Source: Bacteroidales bacterium (GTDB lineage: Bacteria; Bacteroidota; Bacteroidia; Bacteroidales; VadinHA17). From it: a stretch of 38,321 bases of DNA. The number at the start of each line of letters is the position of its first letter. Position 1 is the stretch's first letter. Location: contig JAAZAP010000183.1 in NCBI GenBank assembly GCA_012514255.1, forward strand, positions 1 to 38,321, read 5' to 3'. Shown one piece after another: positions 16,052-24,773 of this stretch. The translations under genes and the position numbers were made by a program. The notes beneath the pieces are model-generated. The model ran no database searches. It was not told the DNA's origin and worked only from the letters and a program-made list of their open reading frames with translations.

Positions 16052-16871
16052 TTCCATTGCCCTGAAGTGCAGTAGGGAGGTGACAACAGGCTACAGTACC
16101 TCATTTTCGCTGGGCATACGGGCACTGGCGAAGAAATACCGGCCGGCGATATATGCTATCTACGGATTCGTGAGGCTGGCCGATGAGATTGTTGACACCT
16201 TCTTCGGACACAGGCAGAGGGAGATGCTTGACAGATTCCGCGATGAAACTGCTGATGCAATAGCTGAAGGAGTGAGCTCCAACCCGGTACTGCACTCATT
16301 CCAATGGGCTGTTAATACATATAATATTGACAGTGAATTCATTGAAGCTTTTCTTTACAGTATGGAGATGGATCTTGAACAGAAGAACCATGACCATCAC
16401 AGTTATGAAAGATACATCTACGGTTCTGCCGAGGCTGTGGGCCTGATGTGCCTGAGGGTCTTCTGCTATAATGATCCTCAGCGTTTTGACAGGCTCAGGG
16501 AACCTGCACGTATGCTGGGGTCAGCGTTCCAGAAGGTCAATTTCCTCAGGGATATCAGAAGTGATTATGTTGATCGTGGCAGAGTTTATTTTCCGGGAGT
16601 CGATTTCAATAATTTTACCATTGAAGACAAAAAGCAGATCGAACAGGATATTGAAGCAGATTTCAGGGCTTCACAGGAGGGCATAAGGGCTCTTGACCGC
16701 GGAAGTCGCAGGGGTGTTTACCTTGCCTATTCATATTACCAGGCCCTTTTCAACAAGATAAGAAAAACGCCCCCCGAGGCTGTAGCCGGGCAACGGTTCC
16801 GGATATCCGACGGCAGAAAGATGCTGCTTCTTGTAAAGGTTATTTTCTCTGACCTTACGGGGCTGATATAA
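16032..16871 (+). CDS. crtB: Phytoene synthase CrtB
   Basis: This prenyltransferase condenses two GGPP molecules head-to-head to phytoene, the first committed carotenoid step. The 279-residue protein has both aspartate-rich Mg-binding motifs: DEIVD (residues 51-55, in YGFVRLADEIVDTF) and the second in QKVNFLRDIRSDYVDRGRVYFP. EAVGLMCLRVF and YIYGSAEAVG are also typical. It belongs to the squalene/phytoene synthase family; neighbouring CrtI and CrtD argue for phytoene rather than squalene. The ATG at 16032 lies inside the 3' end of crtI and the stop overlaps the next start as TAATG. No GGPP synthase is present nearby. Confidence 0.95.
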   Translation: MKLTLYDSIALKCSREVTTGYSTSFSLGIRALAKKYRPAIYAIYGFVRLADEIVDTFFGHRQREMLDRFRDETADAIAEGVSSNPVLHSFQWAVNTYNIDSEFIEAFLYSMEMDLEQKNHDHHSYERYIYGSAEAVGLMCLRVFCYNDPQRFDRLREPARMLGSAFQKVNFLRDIRSDYVDRGRVYFPGVDFNNFTIEDKKQIEQDIEADFRASQEGIRALDRGSRRGVYLAYSYYQALFNKIRKTPPEAVAGQRFRISDGRKMLLLVKVIFSDLTGLI

Positions 16872-18358
16872 TGGAAGGAGGAGACATGGATAAGAAAAGG
16901 GCCGTGGTGATAGGTGCGGGTATAGGAGGGATGGCAGCGGCTGTCAGGCTTGCCCTGAAAGGATATGAGACACATCTTTATGAGAAGAATGGATCTGCAG
17001 GCGGAAAGATCGGGGAGCTTAGGCTTGAGGGCTGCCGCTTTGATACCGGTCCTTCGCTCTTTACCCTCCCTGAACTGGTTGATGAGCTGTTTACCCTTGC
17101 AGGAGAGAACCCGCGTGAACACTTCAGGTATATTCCCCTGGAATCATCCTGCAGGTATTTCTGGGACGACGGCACGGTACTCAACGCCTGGACAGACAGG
17201 CAACGCTTTGCGGAAGAGGCTGAGATAGTCACCGGCGAACCACGTGCAAACATACTCGGTTTCCTGGATGAGTGTGCCGGGTTATATGACCTCACAGCAG
17301 GGATATTTATCTTCTCACCCTTCTACCAGCTTGACAACTTCCGCAAGCCGGAGTCGCTCAACGTGGCTCGTAACTTCAGGAAACTGAATGCCTTCTCAAC
17401 CATGCATGGTGTCATCAGCAGGCATTTCCGGAGCCAAAAACTGATCCAGCTGTTTGACCGATATGCGACATATAACGGCTCAAGTCCTTACCGTGCCCCG
17501 GGGACACTGAATGTGATCGCACACCTGGAGCACAACATGGGAGCCTTTTTCCCCGAAAAGGGAATGAAAGAGATCATTGATGCAGTTGAGAAGCTGGCAT
17601 CAAGGTGCGGTGTGATCACCCATACAGGCACGGAGGTGCTGTCGGTGGCCAATGAAGCAGGAAATGTGACAGGCGTTACGACTGCTGACGGAGTTATGCC
17701 GGCAAACGTAGTTGTGACAGATGTTGATGTAATTCCCTTTTACAGGGAGCTGATGAAGGAAGAGGGTATGGCACGGAGGCAGGAGAGGCAGGAACGTAGC
17801 ACCTCAGCACTGATTTTTTACTGGGTAATGAACAGGCGATTTGACCAGCTTGACCTGCATAATATTTTCTTTTCGTCTGATTACCCGGGAGAGTTTCGCG
17901 CACTGCGAAGGGGTGAGGTTGCAGCTGACCCCACTGTCTATCTCTTTGCCTCGTCAAGGGTGGTTCCTTCTGACGCTCCCCCGGGAAAGGACAACTGGTT
18001 TGTGATGATCAACGTACCATATGACAGGGGACAGGATTGGCCGGAAGTAATCAGGGAGGCACGGAAGAATATTATGGTCACGCTGAGTCGCAGGCTGGGA
18101 TGCAACATTGAAGAAGCCGTTGAGACAGAGAGGATTCTTGATCCGCCACTGATTGAGGAGCTTACTGCATCATACAGGGGTGCTCTCTACGGGAGCAGCT
18201 CAAACAACCGCTTTGCGGCTTTCAGGCGACATCCGAATGTAAAAAGGAAATATAGAAACCTCTGGTTTGTAGGGGGCTCAGTGCATCCCGGCGGAGGCAT
18301 ACCCCTCTGTCTGGCTTCGGCAAAGATTGCATGTGATATGATACCACCGGCAGAATAA
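16871..18358 (+). CDS. crtD: 1-hydroxycarotenoid 3,4-desaturase CrtD
   Basis: An FAD-dependent desaturase of the CrtI superfamily but of the CrtD branch. The Rossmann motif is VVIGAGIGGMAAAVRLALKG with GGKIGEL. GPSLFTLPELVDELF, ESSCRYFWDDG, RYATYNGSSPYRAPGTLNVI and the C-terminal FVGGSVHPGGGIPL are CrtD hallmarks. CrtD introduces the 3,4 double bond in carotenoids already hydroxylated at C-1, which matches the CruF-type hydratase next door. Two starts are possible: ATG 16871, overlapping the crtB stop as TAATG (495 residues), or ATG 16886, behind a GGAGGAG sequence that is a rare good Shine-Dalgarno in this window (490 residues, MDKKRAVVIGAG). The second is somewhat more family-like. Confidence 0.9.
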   Translation: MEGGDMDKKRAVVIGAGIGGMAAAVRLALKGYETHLYEKNGSAGGKIGELRLEGCRFDTGPSLFTLPELVDELFTLAGENPREHFRYIPLESSCRYFWDDGTVLNAWTDRQRFAEEAEIVTGEPRANILGFLDECAGLYDLTAGIFIFSPFYQLDNFRKPESLNVARNFRKLNAFSTMHGVISRHFRSQKLIQLFDRYATYNGSSPYRAPGTLNVIAHLEHNMGAFFPEKGMKEIIDAVEKLASRCGVITHTGTEVLSVANEAGNVTGVTTADGVMPANVVVTDVDVIPFYRELMKEEGMARRQERQERSTSALIFYWVMNRRFDQLDLHNIFFSSDYPGEFRALRRGEVAADPTVYLFASSRVVPSDAPPGKDNWFVMINVPYDRGQDWPEVIREARKNIMVTLSRRLGCNIEEAVETERILDPPLIEELTASYRGALYGSSSNNRFAAFRRHPNVKRKYRNLWFVGGSVHPGGGIPLCLASAKIACDMIPPAE

Positions 18359-19044
18359 TGGCGCAGAAAAGAGGGATATCGAAGCCGACAGAGATACTTC
18401 TTTGGGTATATGCGGTAGGACTGGCGGGCATGCTGTTGCCTTTCAGCCGTGAACTGTTCAAGCTGATAACTCCGCTGAACCTGTTATTTGCCGCTAGTTT
18501 CCTCTTCTGGGGGAAGTGGCCGGCCCGCCAGGTAATACTGACTGGAAGCTTCATTGCTGTCGCATCCTTCCTCATTGAAGCCGCAGGAACAAATACGGGT
18601 AATATATTCGGCACCTATTCATATGGCAGGACACTGGGCCCGGCGCTGTTTAATACACCTTTAATAATAGGACTGAACTGGTTTCTGCTTATCTATTGTA
18701 CCAATGTCATAAGCCGCACCCTGTGGCAGCGGCTTGCCCTGAATTCAGACAGAAGGAGGGGAGGATTGACAGGGTCACTCTTTATTGTCTTTACCGGTTC
18801 TGTGCTTATGGTCCTCTACGACCTGTTCCTGGAACCTGCGGCAACCAGGTTAGAGATGTGGTCATGGGAGCATGGGACAATACCTGTCCGTAATTATCTG
18901 GGGTGGTTTTTCTTTTCTGCCATCTTTCACCTGGTGACCAGGATATGGGGGGAGGAGGAAATCAACGCCAGGGCTCTGCCCCTCTTCACGGTTCAGATTG
19001 GATTCTTCGCGGCAATAGATCTTTTCTACTGGCTGACTTCCTGA
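18358..19044 (+). CDS. cruF: CruF-type carotenoid 1,2-hydratase (DUF422 family)
   Basis: A 228-residue integral membrane protein with about six to seven helices. Conserved polar stretches of the DUF422/CruF family are FLIEAAGTNTGNIFGTYSYG, GPALFNTPLIIGLNWFLLIY, LYDLFLEPAATRLEMWSWE and PVRNYLGWFFFS. CruF adds water across the terminal 1,2 double bond of acyclic carotenoid ends, giving the C-1 hydroxyl that CrtD and a glycosyltransferase need; haloarchaeal relatives make bacterioruberin. The start overlaps the crtD stop by one base (TAATG). The 3' end overlaps the convergent regulator gene by 19 bases, so the operon ends here without a visible terminator. Confidence 0.9.
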   Translation: MAQKRGISKPTEILLWVYAVGLAGMLLPFSRELFKLITPLNLLFAASFLFWGKWPARQVILTGSFIAVASFLIEAAGTNTGNIFGTYSYGRTLGPALFNTPLIIGLNWFLLIYCTNVISRTLWQRLALNSDRRRGGLTGSLFIVFTGSVLMVLYDLFLEPAATRLEMWSWEHGTIPVRNYLGWFFFSAIFHLVTRIWGEEEINARALPLFTVQIGFFAAIDLFYWLTS

Positions 19045-19760
19045 TCCTCGTGGTCTGACAGGATCCTGACAAAGTGGTTCTCCAGGTGGCGCCTCATACC
19101 CTCACGGAATTCGTCAGGGGTGCCTTTCTTCAGTAAGGCCACCAGCTCCTTGTGTGATTTGTATCTTTTCCTTTTGCCCTTCACCTTAAGAAGCCCGACA
19201 TTGTATACATACTGGAATGCCGGCAGCAGCAGGTTCTGAAAGTCCTCAAGGGTGGTGTTGCCGGTCATCTGGTACAGTTTGCCGTGAAATTTCAGCTCAT
19301 GATCAACGTCAAAGAGTATGTTGTCAGAATGATCCGGCTCTATCTCTACAATCTCCTCCAGCTCCTGGATATCCAGTTCAGTCTTTCTGGCAAAGATGAA
19401 GTCGGCCATTCCCACCTCCAGGGCCAGGCGCATCTCAAAGACATCCATCAGGGTTTTGTTGTCCAGAATTCTTGGAATAAGGGATTTGCCGAGTATGGCA
19501 GAGAGGTCAGGGCTTTTGATTATTGTTCCCTTGTGCTTTTTTGATTCTATCAGACCCATTGTCTTGAGTCTGTTAAGTGATTCCCTGATAACAGTCCGGC
19601 TGACTCCCATTATTGATGCCAGTTCTGTCTCTTTGGGAATGGAGTCACCTGGCTTAAGCTCTTTGTAGAGGAACACTTCGATGAGACGCATCTCAACCTT
19701 GTCTACAAGGCTGCTTGTGTCAATTGCTTTCAGCTCGAGCCTCAGATCCTGCTTTTCCAT
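19026..19760 (-). CDS. GntR-family (FadR subfamily) regulator, candidate NanR
   Basis: A 244-residue DNA-binding regulator. The N-terminal winged helix (residues ~20-85) contains LKPGDSIPKETELASIMGVSRTVIRESLNRLKTMGLIESKKHKGTII. The C-terminal all-helical FCD ligand domain runs from ~95 to 235 and includes the DHELKFHGKLYQMTGN metal/ligand stretch and a final H-x-F region. It is divergent from the susC-susD-nan genes with a 156-base gap holding a perfect palindrome, so I infer that it controls sialic acid use and responds to a sugar such as Neu5Ac or an N-acylhexosamine phosphate. The E. coli NanR is of the same subfamily, but the name is inference here. Confidence 0.88.
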   Translation of the reverse strand: MEKQDLRLELKAIDTSSLVDKVEMRLIEVFLYKELKPGDSIPKETELASIMGVSRTVIRESLNRLKTMGLIESKKHKGTIIKSPDLSAILGKSLIPRILDNKTLMDVFEMRLALEVGMADFIFARKTELDIQELEEIVEIEPDHSDNILFDVDHELKFHGKLYQMTGNTTLEDFQNLLLPAFQYVYNVGLLKVKGKRKRYKSHKELVALLKKGTPDEFREGMRRHLENHFVRILSDHEDQEVSQ

Positions 19761-19817
19761 TTTAATACAGTGAAAAATAAATTATTACAAAAAAAGTAAA
19801 AAAAAAGCACAAAACTC

Positions 19818-19846
19818 TTGCATGTAAATTTAAAAAATTATTTTTG
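19818..19846 (+). promoter_or_regulatory. Bacteroidota-type promoter for susC-susD
   Basis: TTG (19818-19820), 18 bases, then TATTTTTG (19839-19846), a full TAnnTTTG match. Transcription would begin near 19853, leaving a leader of about 64 bases to the susC ATG. Confidence 0.6.
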
Positions 19847-19853
19847 CATCGTA

Positions 19854-19868
19854 TTATGTATTACATAA
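19854..19868. promoter_or_regulatory. Palindromic operator, probable GntR regulator site
   Basis: TTATGTATTACATAA is a perfect palindrome around the T at 19861. Its core GTATTAC fits the GTAnTAC core reported for FadR-subfamily sites. It starts eight bases after the -7 box, so binding would cover the transcription start and repress susC. It is the only such palindrome in the divergent gap. Confidence 0.6.
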
Positions 19869-19916
19869 AACATATCAAAAATTTTCAATACTAACCCCAA
19901 AACACAAAACCAATCT

Positions 19917-22900
19917 ATGAAAAGAAGAACTTCTTTCTGGCCTGGGATGATAATGTTGTTGCTGGCTCTATTGCTGAGCAGCAGTGCTGTCATTGCCCAG
20001 AGGACCATAAGGGGAACGGTGACGGATGCGGCAGACGGCCTCCCGTTACCTGCAGTAAGTGTAATCATTAAGGGGACAACCATCGGTACTGCAACGCAGG
20101 TTGATGGTTCATTCAGCCTTAATGTTCCGGAGGGCGCAGCCCTTCTCGAGGTATCGATGGTCGGTTATGTCAGCCAGTCGATTGAGATCGGAAGCCAGGA
20201 TGTTTTCAATATCTCCCTGTCACAGGAGACAACCATCCTTGACGAGATTGTGGTAACGGGCTACACCACCCAGTCGCGTGCAGAGATGACAACCTCGATC
20301 TCCAAGCTTGACACCAGGGTGCTGGAGAATGCTCCCCGTTCCAACGTTGCAACAGCACTTCAGGGAACGATTGCCGGTCTTAAGGTGACCCAGACCAGTG
20401 GTCAGCCGGGAACAACTCCCAGCCTTGTGGTCCGCGGCGGCACCAGCTTTGACGGTACCGGTTCGCCACTGGTTCTGGTTGACGGAGTGCCCAGTACTTT
20501 TTACGCACTTAACTCTGATGACATTGAATCGATAGAGGTTCTTAAGGATGCCGCCTCAACGGCAATCTATGGCGCCAGGGCTGCCAACGGTGTTATCCTT
20601 GTCACCACCCGGAAGGGCAAGGCTGGCAAAGCCAACATCACGCTAAGAACAAAATTCACCTTTAATAATCGCCGTGAGGATCCGATGGAGTATCTCAATG
20701 CGGCTGATTACGTCAAGTTCAACAGGCTGGCCGTAAAGGCAGCCCAGGATGTCATGGGCTATGCATGGCTGAACCAGTTCCTTACAGGAAATAATGCAGC
20801 CGGGGTGGGTAACAATACCACCAACTCAATATATACTACCATGGTCCTTTCATCAGCCAACGAGTACCTCCTTAACTATGACGGCTGGCAGACAATGGAA
20901 GATCCGGTCAATCCCGGAACCACCCTCATCTTCATGGAAAACAAGATGAATGAGCTCTTCTATCAGAACAGCAATTCCCAGGACTATACCCTCTCATTCG
21001 ACGGAGGCAATGATAAAGGCACCTATTACCTGGGTCTTGGGTTCCTGGATGATAATGGTTTGGTTCTCAACTCGGAATTCAAGAGAATATCAGGCACATT
21101 CAATGCTTCTTATAACCTTTCCAAAGCCCTGAAGGTCTCTTCCAACATTTTTTATGCCCATTCGAAAAGGAACCTGCCGTTCGACAGTGACTACAACCTT
21201 TTCCAGAGGACGGCGGGTCTTGCACCTACTTCACGTATCTATAATAATAATCCTGACGGCAGCCTTTCAAATGAGTACCAGCCGGGTACCTATCTCGGTT
21301 TTGGAAATCCGCTGTACTATTATGACAAGTTCATAAGGTACAACCTGGAGCAGAGACTTTCAGGGTCGGTTCAGTTTGACTACAGTTTCCTGAACGACTT
21401 TACCTTCACCCTCAGGGGAAGCCACTTCTCAGTGAACAACAGCAACGAATCATTCAACAAGGCATATCTCAATTCAGGAAGCCTTATCACAGCCAGAAAT
21501 GCTTCAGCCTCCCTTGACAGGACCCTTCGTCATCAGCTGACGGGACTTCTGAACTACAAGAAGACAATTGCCGGATCGCATAATGTAAATGCCATCCTTG
21601 GAGGTGAATACTTTACCGAGCGTGCCTTCAGCATGAGTGCCGGGACCCGTCTCTCGCCCACAGACCTCATCTATACCATGAATATGGGTTCAGAGGCCAA
21701 CGGTGTGCCCTCATCATTCAGGACCGGTTATGAGATCGCATCCCTGTTCGGACAGGTAAACTATGACTTTGATTACAAGTATCTTGTGGGTTTGACCTTC
21801 CGTTATGACGGAACTTCGCGTCTGGGGAACAACAAGTATGACTTCTTCCCCGGCATTTCTCTCGGATGGAATGCACATAATGAAGATTTCTTCAGGAATT
21901 CAGGCGTCAGCAACTATATTACCAAACTCAAGCCCAGGATCAGCTACGGCGTAAACGGCAACATTGATATACTTAGCAACTTCGGGGTATTTGGCAGCTA
22001 CGGAGCTACTTCCGTCTATTACGGTCAGACCGGGTATGTCAACAATGGTCTGCCTCTGCTTGACCTGAAATGGGAACGTTCAACCACCTTCAACTTCGGG
22101 CTTGACATGGGACTGATTGACAACAGGGTAACTCTTATTGCAGATTTCTTTGTCAGGGATGTTAAAGATAAACTTGCTGCTCTGACACTGCCTCTATGGA
22201 CAGGATTTTCATCCATCACTACCAATAACGGAACTCTTCAGAACCGTGGTCTTGAGTTGCAGGTCAATGCTGATGTGTTAAAGACCTCAGACTTTACCTG
22301 GAACCTGGGCATGACCTATTACAGGGTAAGAAACTATGCCAAGCAGCTCCCTGACAACGGTGTTGACAAAAACAGGCAGGGTGGTACGGAGATCTATGAT
22401 CCTGCAACAGGTGGCACCATATATGTGGGTGGACTACAGGAAGGTGAGAGAATCGGATATGACGTAATTACTGCCTATATTTTCGAGGGCGTTTACCAGA
22501 CCCAGGAACAGATCAATGCTCATGCAGGAAGGATTGTTGAATTTGCTCAGGATAAGGATACACGCTTCCTGGGTGATGCAATCTGGAAGGATCTCAACGG
22601 TGACAATATCATCAATTACCTCGACCGCGAGGTCATTGGCCGGAGAACACCCAAATTTTCGGGTGGTCTGACATCAGGACTGACATATAAAAACCTGAAT
22701 CTTTTTGTCAGGAGTGATTTTACCGTTGGTCACATGATCATCAACGGCCGCAGGGTCAAAGGTATAGCACAGACACAGGGTAACCAGAACGGACCTGTGG
22801 AGATAAGGGACACATGGACTCCGGAAAATCCGACATCCAACATCCCCATCTTCACCCTCGTGGACAGACAGAAAAACCATCTCGCAGGAGGTGGTGACCA

Positions 22901-23162
22901 GGGCTCCATGAGTAGCAGCAGCTCAAGAATGTGGGAGAAGGGAGATTTCCTCGCACTCAGGGAAGTGACACTCAGTTACAGCCTGCCAGGAAGCAAGGTC
23001 AACAACCTCTTCAATGATCTCAGGGTCTATTTCACAGGTGCCAATCTTGCATACTTCAACGCATTCTCAGGCAGCTCACCTGAAGAATCAGGTGATGGTA
23101 TTGATTACGGAAGATTTCCTCTTCCCAGGACATATACACTGGGCTTAAGCGTCACTTTCTAA
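19917..23162 (+). CDS. SusC/RagA-family TonB-dependent outer-membrane transporter (NanO-like)
   Basis: A 1081-residue outer-membrane receptor for uptake of glycans bound by its SusD partner. It has a signal peptide (residues 1-~27, SSAVIAQ), a CarboxypepD-regulatory-like domain (RTIRGTVTDAADGLPLPAVSVIIKGT, ~28-105), the TonB box region DEIVVTGYT (~112-120), the plug with RGGTSFDGTGSPLVLVDGVP and AASTAIYGARAANGVILVTTRKG, and a long beta-barrel ending in an aromatic residue (LGLSVTF). There is no N-terminal STN domain, so control by an anti-sigma factor is unlikely, in keeping with a GntR regulator next door. Sialic acid-containing substrate is inferred from the downstream genes, as for NanO of Tannerella. 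Confidence 0.95.
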   Translation: MKRRTSFWPGMIMLLLALLLSSSAVIAQRTIRGTVTDAADGLPLPAVSVIIKGTTIGTATQVDGSFSLNVPEGAALLEVSMVGYVSQSIEIGSQDVFNISLSQETTILDEIVVTGYTTQSRAEMTTSISKLDTRVLENAPRSNVATALQGTIAGLKVTQTSGQPGTTPSLVVRGGTSFDGTGSPLVLVDGVPSTFYALNSDDIESIEVLKDAASTAIYGARAANGVILVTTRKGKAGKANITLRTKFTFNNRREDPMEYLNAADYVKFNRLAVKAAQDVMGYAWLNQFLTGNNAAGVGNNTTNSIYTTMVLSSANEYLLNYDGWQTMEDPVNPGTTLIFMENKMNELFYQNSNSQDYTLSFDGGNDKGTYYLGLGFLDDNGLVLNSEFKRISGTFNASYNLSKALKVSSNIFYAHSKRNLPFDSDYNLFQRTAGLAPTSRIYNNNPDGSLSNEYQPGTYLGFGNPLYYYDKFIRYNLEQRLSGSVQFDYSFLNDFTFTLRGSHFSVNNSNESFNKAYLNSGSLITARNASASLDRTLRHQLTGLLNYKKTIAGSHNVNAILGGEYFTERAFSMSAGTRLSPTDLIYTMNMGSEANGVPSSFRTGYEIASLFGQVNYDFDYKYLVGLTFRYDGTSRLGNNKYDFFPGISLGWNAHNEDFFRNSGVSNYITKLKPRISYGVNGNIDILSNFGVFGSYGATSVYYGQTGYVNNGLPLLDLKWERSTTFNFGLDMGLIDNRVTLIADFFVRDVKDKLAALTLPLWTGFSSITTNNGTLQNRGLELQVNADVLKTSDFTWNLGMTYYRVRNYAKQLPDNGVDKNRQGGTEIYDPATGGTIYVGGLQEGERIGYDVITAYIFEGVYQTQEQINAHAGRIVEFAQDKDTRFLGDAIWKDLNGDNIINYLDREVIGRRTPKFSGGLTSGLTYKNLNLFVRSDFTVGHMIINGRRVKGIAQTQGNQNGPVEIRDTWTPENPTSNIPIFTLVDRQKNHLAGGGDQGSMSSSSSRMWEKGDFLALREVTLSYSLPGSKVNNLFNDLRVYFTGANLAYFNAFSGSSPEESGDGIDYGRFPLPRTYTLGLSVTF

Positions 23163-23180
23163 TATCAAAAAAGAACGAAA

Positions 23181-24662
23181 ATGAAAAAACTTATCATACT
23201 ACTTGCGGGTGTCATCATGCTGAATGCATGTGAACTCGACATGCAGCCTGAGAGTCAGCTTACCTTTAATGGTTTCTGGGAAAGCGAAGAGGCTGTCACA
23301 GCTGCTCACACCGGTATAATGGCAGCATACAGGAACTATGCAGGTACCTTCTGGCAGATGGGCGAACTGCGTTCGGACATCTGGGGTGGCAATACCATAG
23401 AGTCGCCTTATGGAACTGACCTGATTGAAAACAATATCAGTTCTACTGTTGTCCATTTTTCAAACTGGGCTAACTTCTACGGTCTCATTCACTATATGAA
23501 TGATTTTATAAATAATGCTCCTGATGTGACATTTAAAAATCAGGCTCAGTTGAATCACCTCATGGGCCAGGTATACGGGATGCGTGCTCATGTATATTAT
23601 ACAATGGTAAGGGCCTGGGGTGATGTGCCCATCACCACGGAGCCTCTTCTTGAGGTAGACCTGGTAAAGCTTAAGAAACCCCGTTCACCCAAGAGTGAGG
23701 TTATGCAGCTCATTAAGGCTGATATTGCCAAATCACTTGAATATTTCGGGGATGACAATACCCTCTGGCAAGGCCGGAATGTATTCTGGTCCAGGGGAGC
23801 AACGCTTGCCCTCAAGGGTGACGTTTATCTCTGGTCCGGCAAGGTTCTGGGAGGCGGAAACTCAGATTATACAGAGGCCATTACAGCACTGGGAGCTGTT
23901 ACCGGATTTGAGCTGGTGAGCTATGACAAGCTGTGGGGTCAGGGCAACGAGAATAACAAGGAATTCATCTTCGCCTTTGACTACCAGCAGGATCAGGCCA
24001 GCAACTTTTATGGCAGCTTTACTGGCAGGGCAGTGGATATCAGGCCAATGTTCGACGACAGCGGCAATTCAATGTCAGGCTATGTCATAAACGGTGCCAG
24101 CAGGTACGGTCCGACCAATAAAACGCTGCTGCTGATTGATGACGTCAATGACTCAAGAAGAAACACGTTCCTGAGGCTTTATTCTGATGGTGCGGTGCAT
24201 ATTCCATACGTCGCAGATGAGGAAAGTTACCAGGGTGCTGTGCTGAACAAGTTCCTGGGAATCGTGGATGTTGACGGCTCAAGAAAGGATTACAACAATG
24301 TTCCTCTTTACCGTTACGCTGACGTTGTACTGATGATTGCTGAAGCAAAGAACAATCTTAATCAGGATCCTTCGGCTGAGATCAATGCAGTACGGCAGAG
24401 GGCCTTTGGTGAAAACTATGGCGATCCCTATATTTACACTAACGGGACGCAGGCTGCCAATGCAAAGGCTATCCTGGATGAGAGAATGAAGGAGTTCATC
24501 GGTGAGGGCAAGAGATGGTGGGACCTGGTTCGGGCAGGAGGATCATTCCTGTATGATGAGGTGGCTACCATGAATCCGGCCGAGGCCTACAAGATATATT
24601 ATTCCATTTCCCAGAGCATGCTCGCCAATGATTCGGAACTGGTGCAGACAGAAGGTTACTAG
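23181..24662 (+). CDS. SusD/RagB-family surface glycan-binding lipoprotein (NanU-like)
   Basis: A 493-residue lipoprotein that forms the lid of the SusC transporter. The signal peptide ends in the lipobox LNAC (C17). The family pattern is clear: DMQPESQLTFNGFWESEEAVTAAHTGIM near the start, LMGQVYGMRAHVYYTMVRAWGDVPI with helical TPR-type repeats, ATLALKGDVYLWSGKV, YRYADVVLMIAEAKN and the C-terminal ILDERMKEFIGEGKRWWDLVRAG. It begins 18 bases after susC. Adjacent sialidase and NanA suggest that it binds sialic acid or sialoglycans, as NanU does in Tannerella forsythia; that is inference from context. Confidence 0.95.
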   Translation: MKKLIILLAGVIMLNACELDMQPESQLTFNGFWESEEAVTAAHTGIMAAYRNYAGTFWQMGELRSDIWGGNTIESPYGTDLIENNISSTVVHFSNWANFYGLIHYMNDFINNAPDVTFKNQAQLNHLMGQVYGMRAHVYYTMVRAWGDVPITTEPLLEVDLVKLKKPRSPKSEVMQLIKADIAKSLEYFGDDNTLWQGRNVFWSRGATLALKGDVYLWSGKVLGGGNSDYTEAITALGAVTGFELVSYDKLWGQGNENNKEFIFAFDYQQDQASNFYGSFTGRAVDIRPMFDDSGNSMSGYVINGASRYGPTNKTLLLIDDVNDSRRNTFLRLYSDGAVHIPYVADEESYQGAVLNKFLGIVDVDGSRKDYNNVPLYRYADVVLMIAEAKNNLNQDPSAEINAVRQRAFGENYGDPYIYTNGTQAANAKAILDERMKEFIGEGKRWWDLVRAGGSFLYDEVATMNPAEAYKIYYSISQSMLANDSELVQTEGY

Positions 24663-24694
24663 CGTTCTGGTTTTAGTTGACCGGGTTTAGGGTG

Positions 24695-24745
24695 ACAGGC
24701 AGTCGTTCCCGGCCTCCTGAAGGCCGGGGGCTGCCTGTTTTTTTT
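24695..24745 (+). terminator. Strong intrinsic terminator between susD and the sialidase
   Basis: The outer stem ACAGGCAG (24695-24702) pairs with CTGCCTGT (24731-24738). Inside it CCCGGCC (24708-24714) pairs with GGCCGGG (24722-24728) around a 7-nt loop. Eight T residues (24738-24745) follow. It would stop or thin out transcripts between the importer genes and the catabolic genes. Confidence 0.88.
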
Positions 24746-24773
24746 CATGAATATTTTTTAAAGCTTTGCATTT

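Noticed and set aside
24746..24773. Promoter for the sialidase gene (AAGCTTTG before the ATG)
   Set aside because: The box misses the first T of TAnnTTTG, has no TTG partner and is only a few bases from the ATG.
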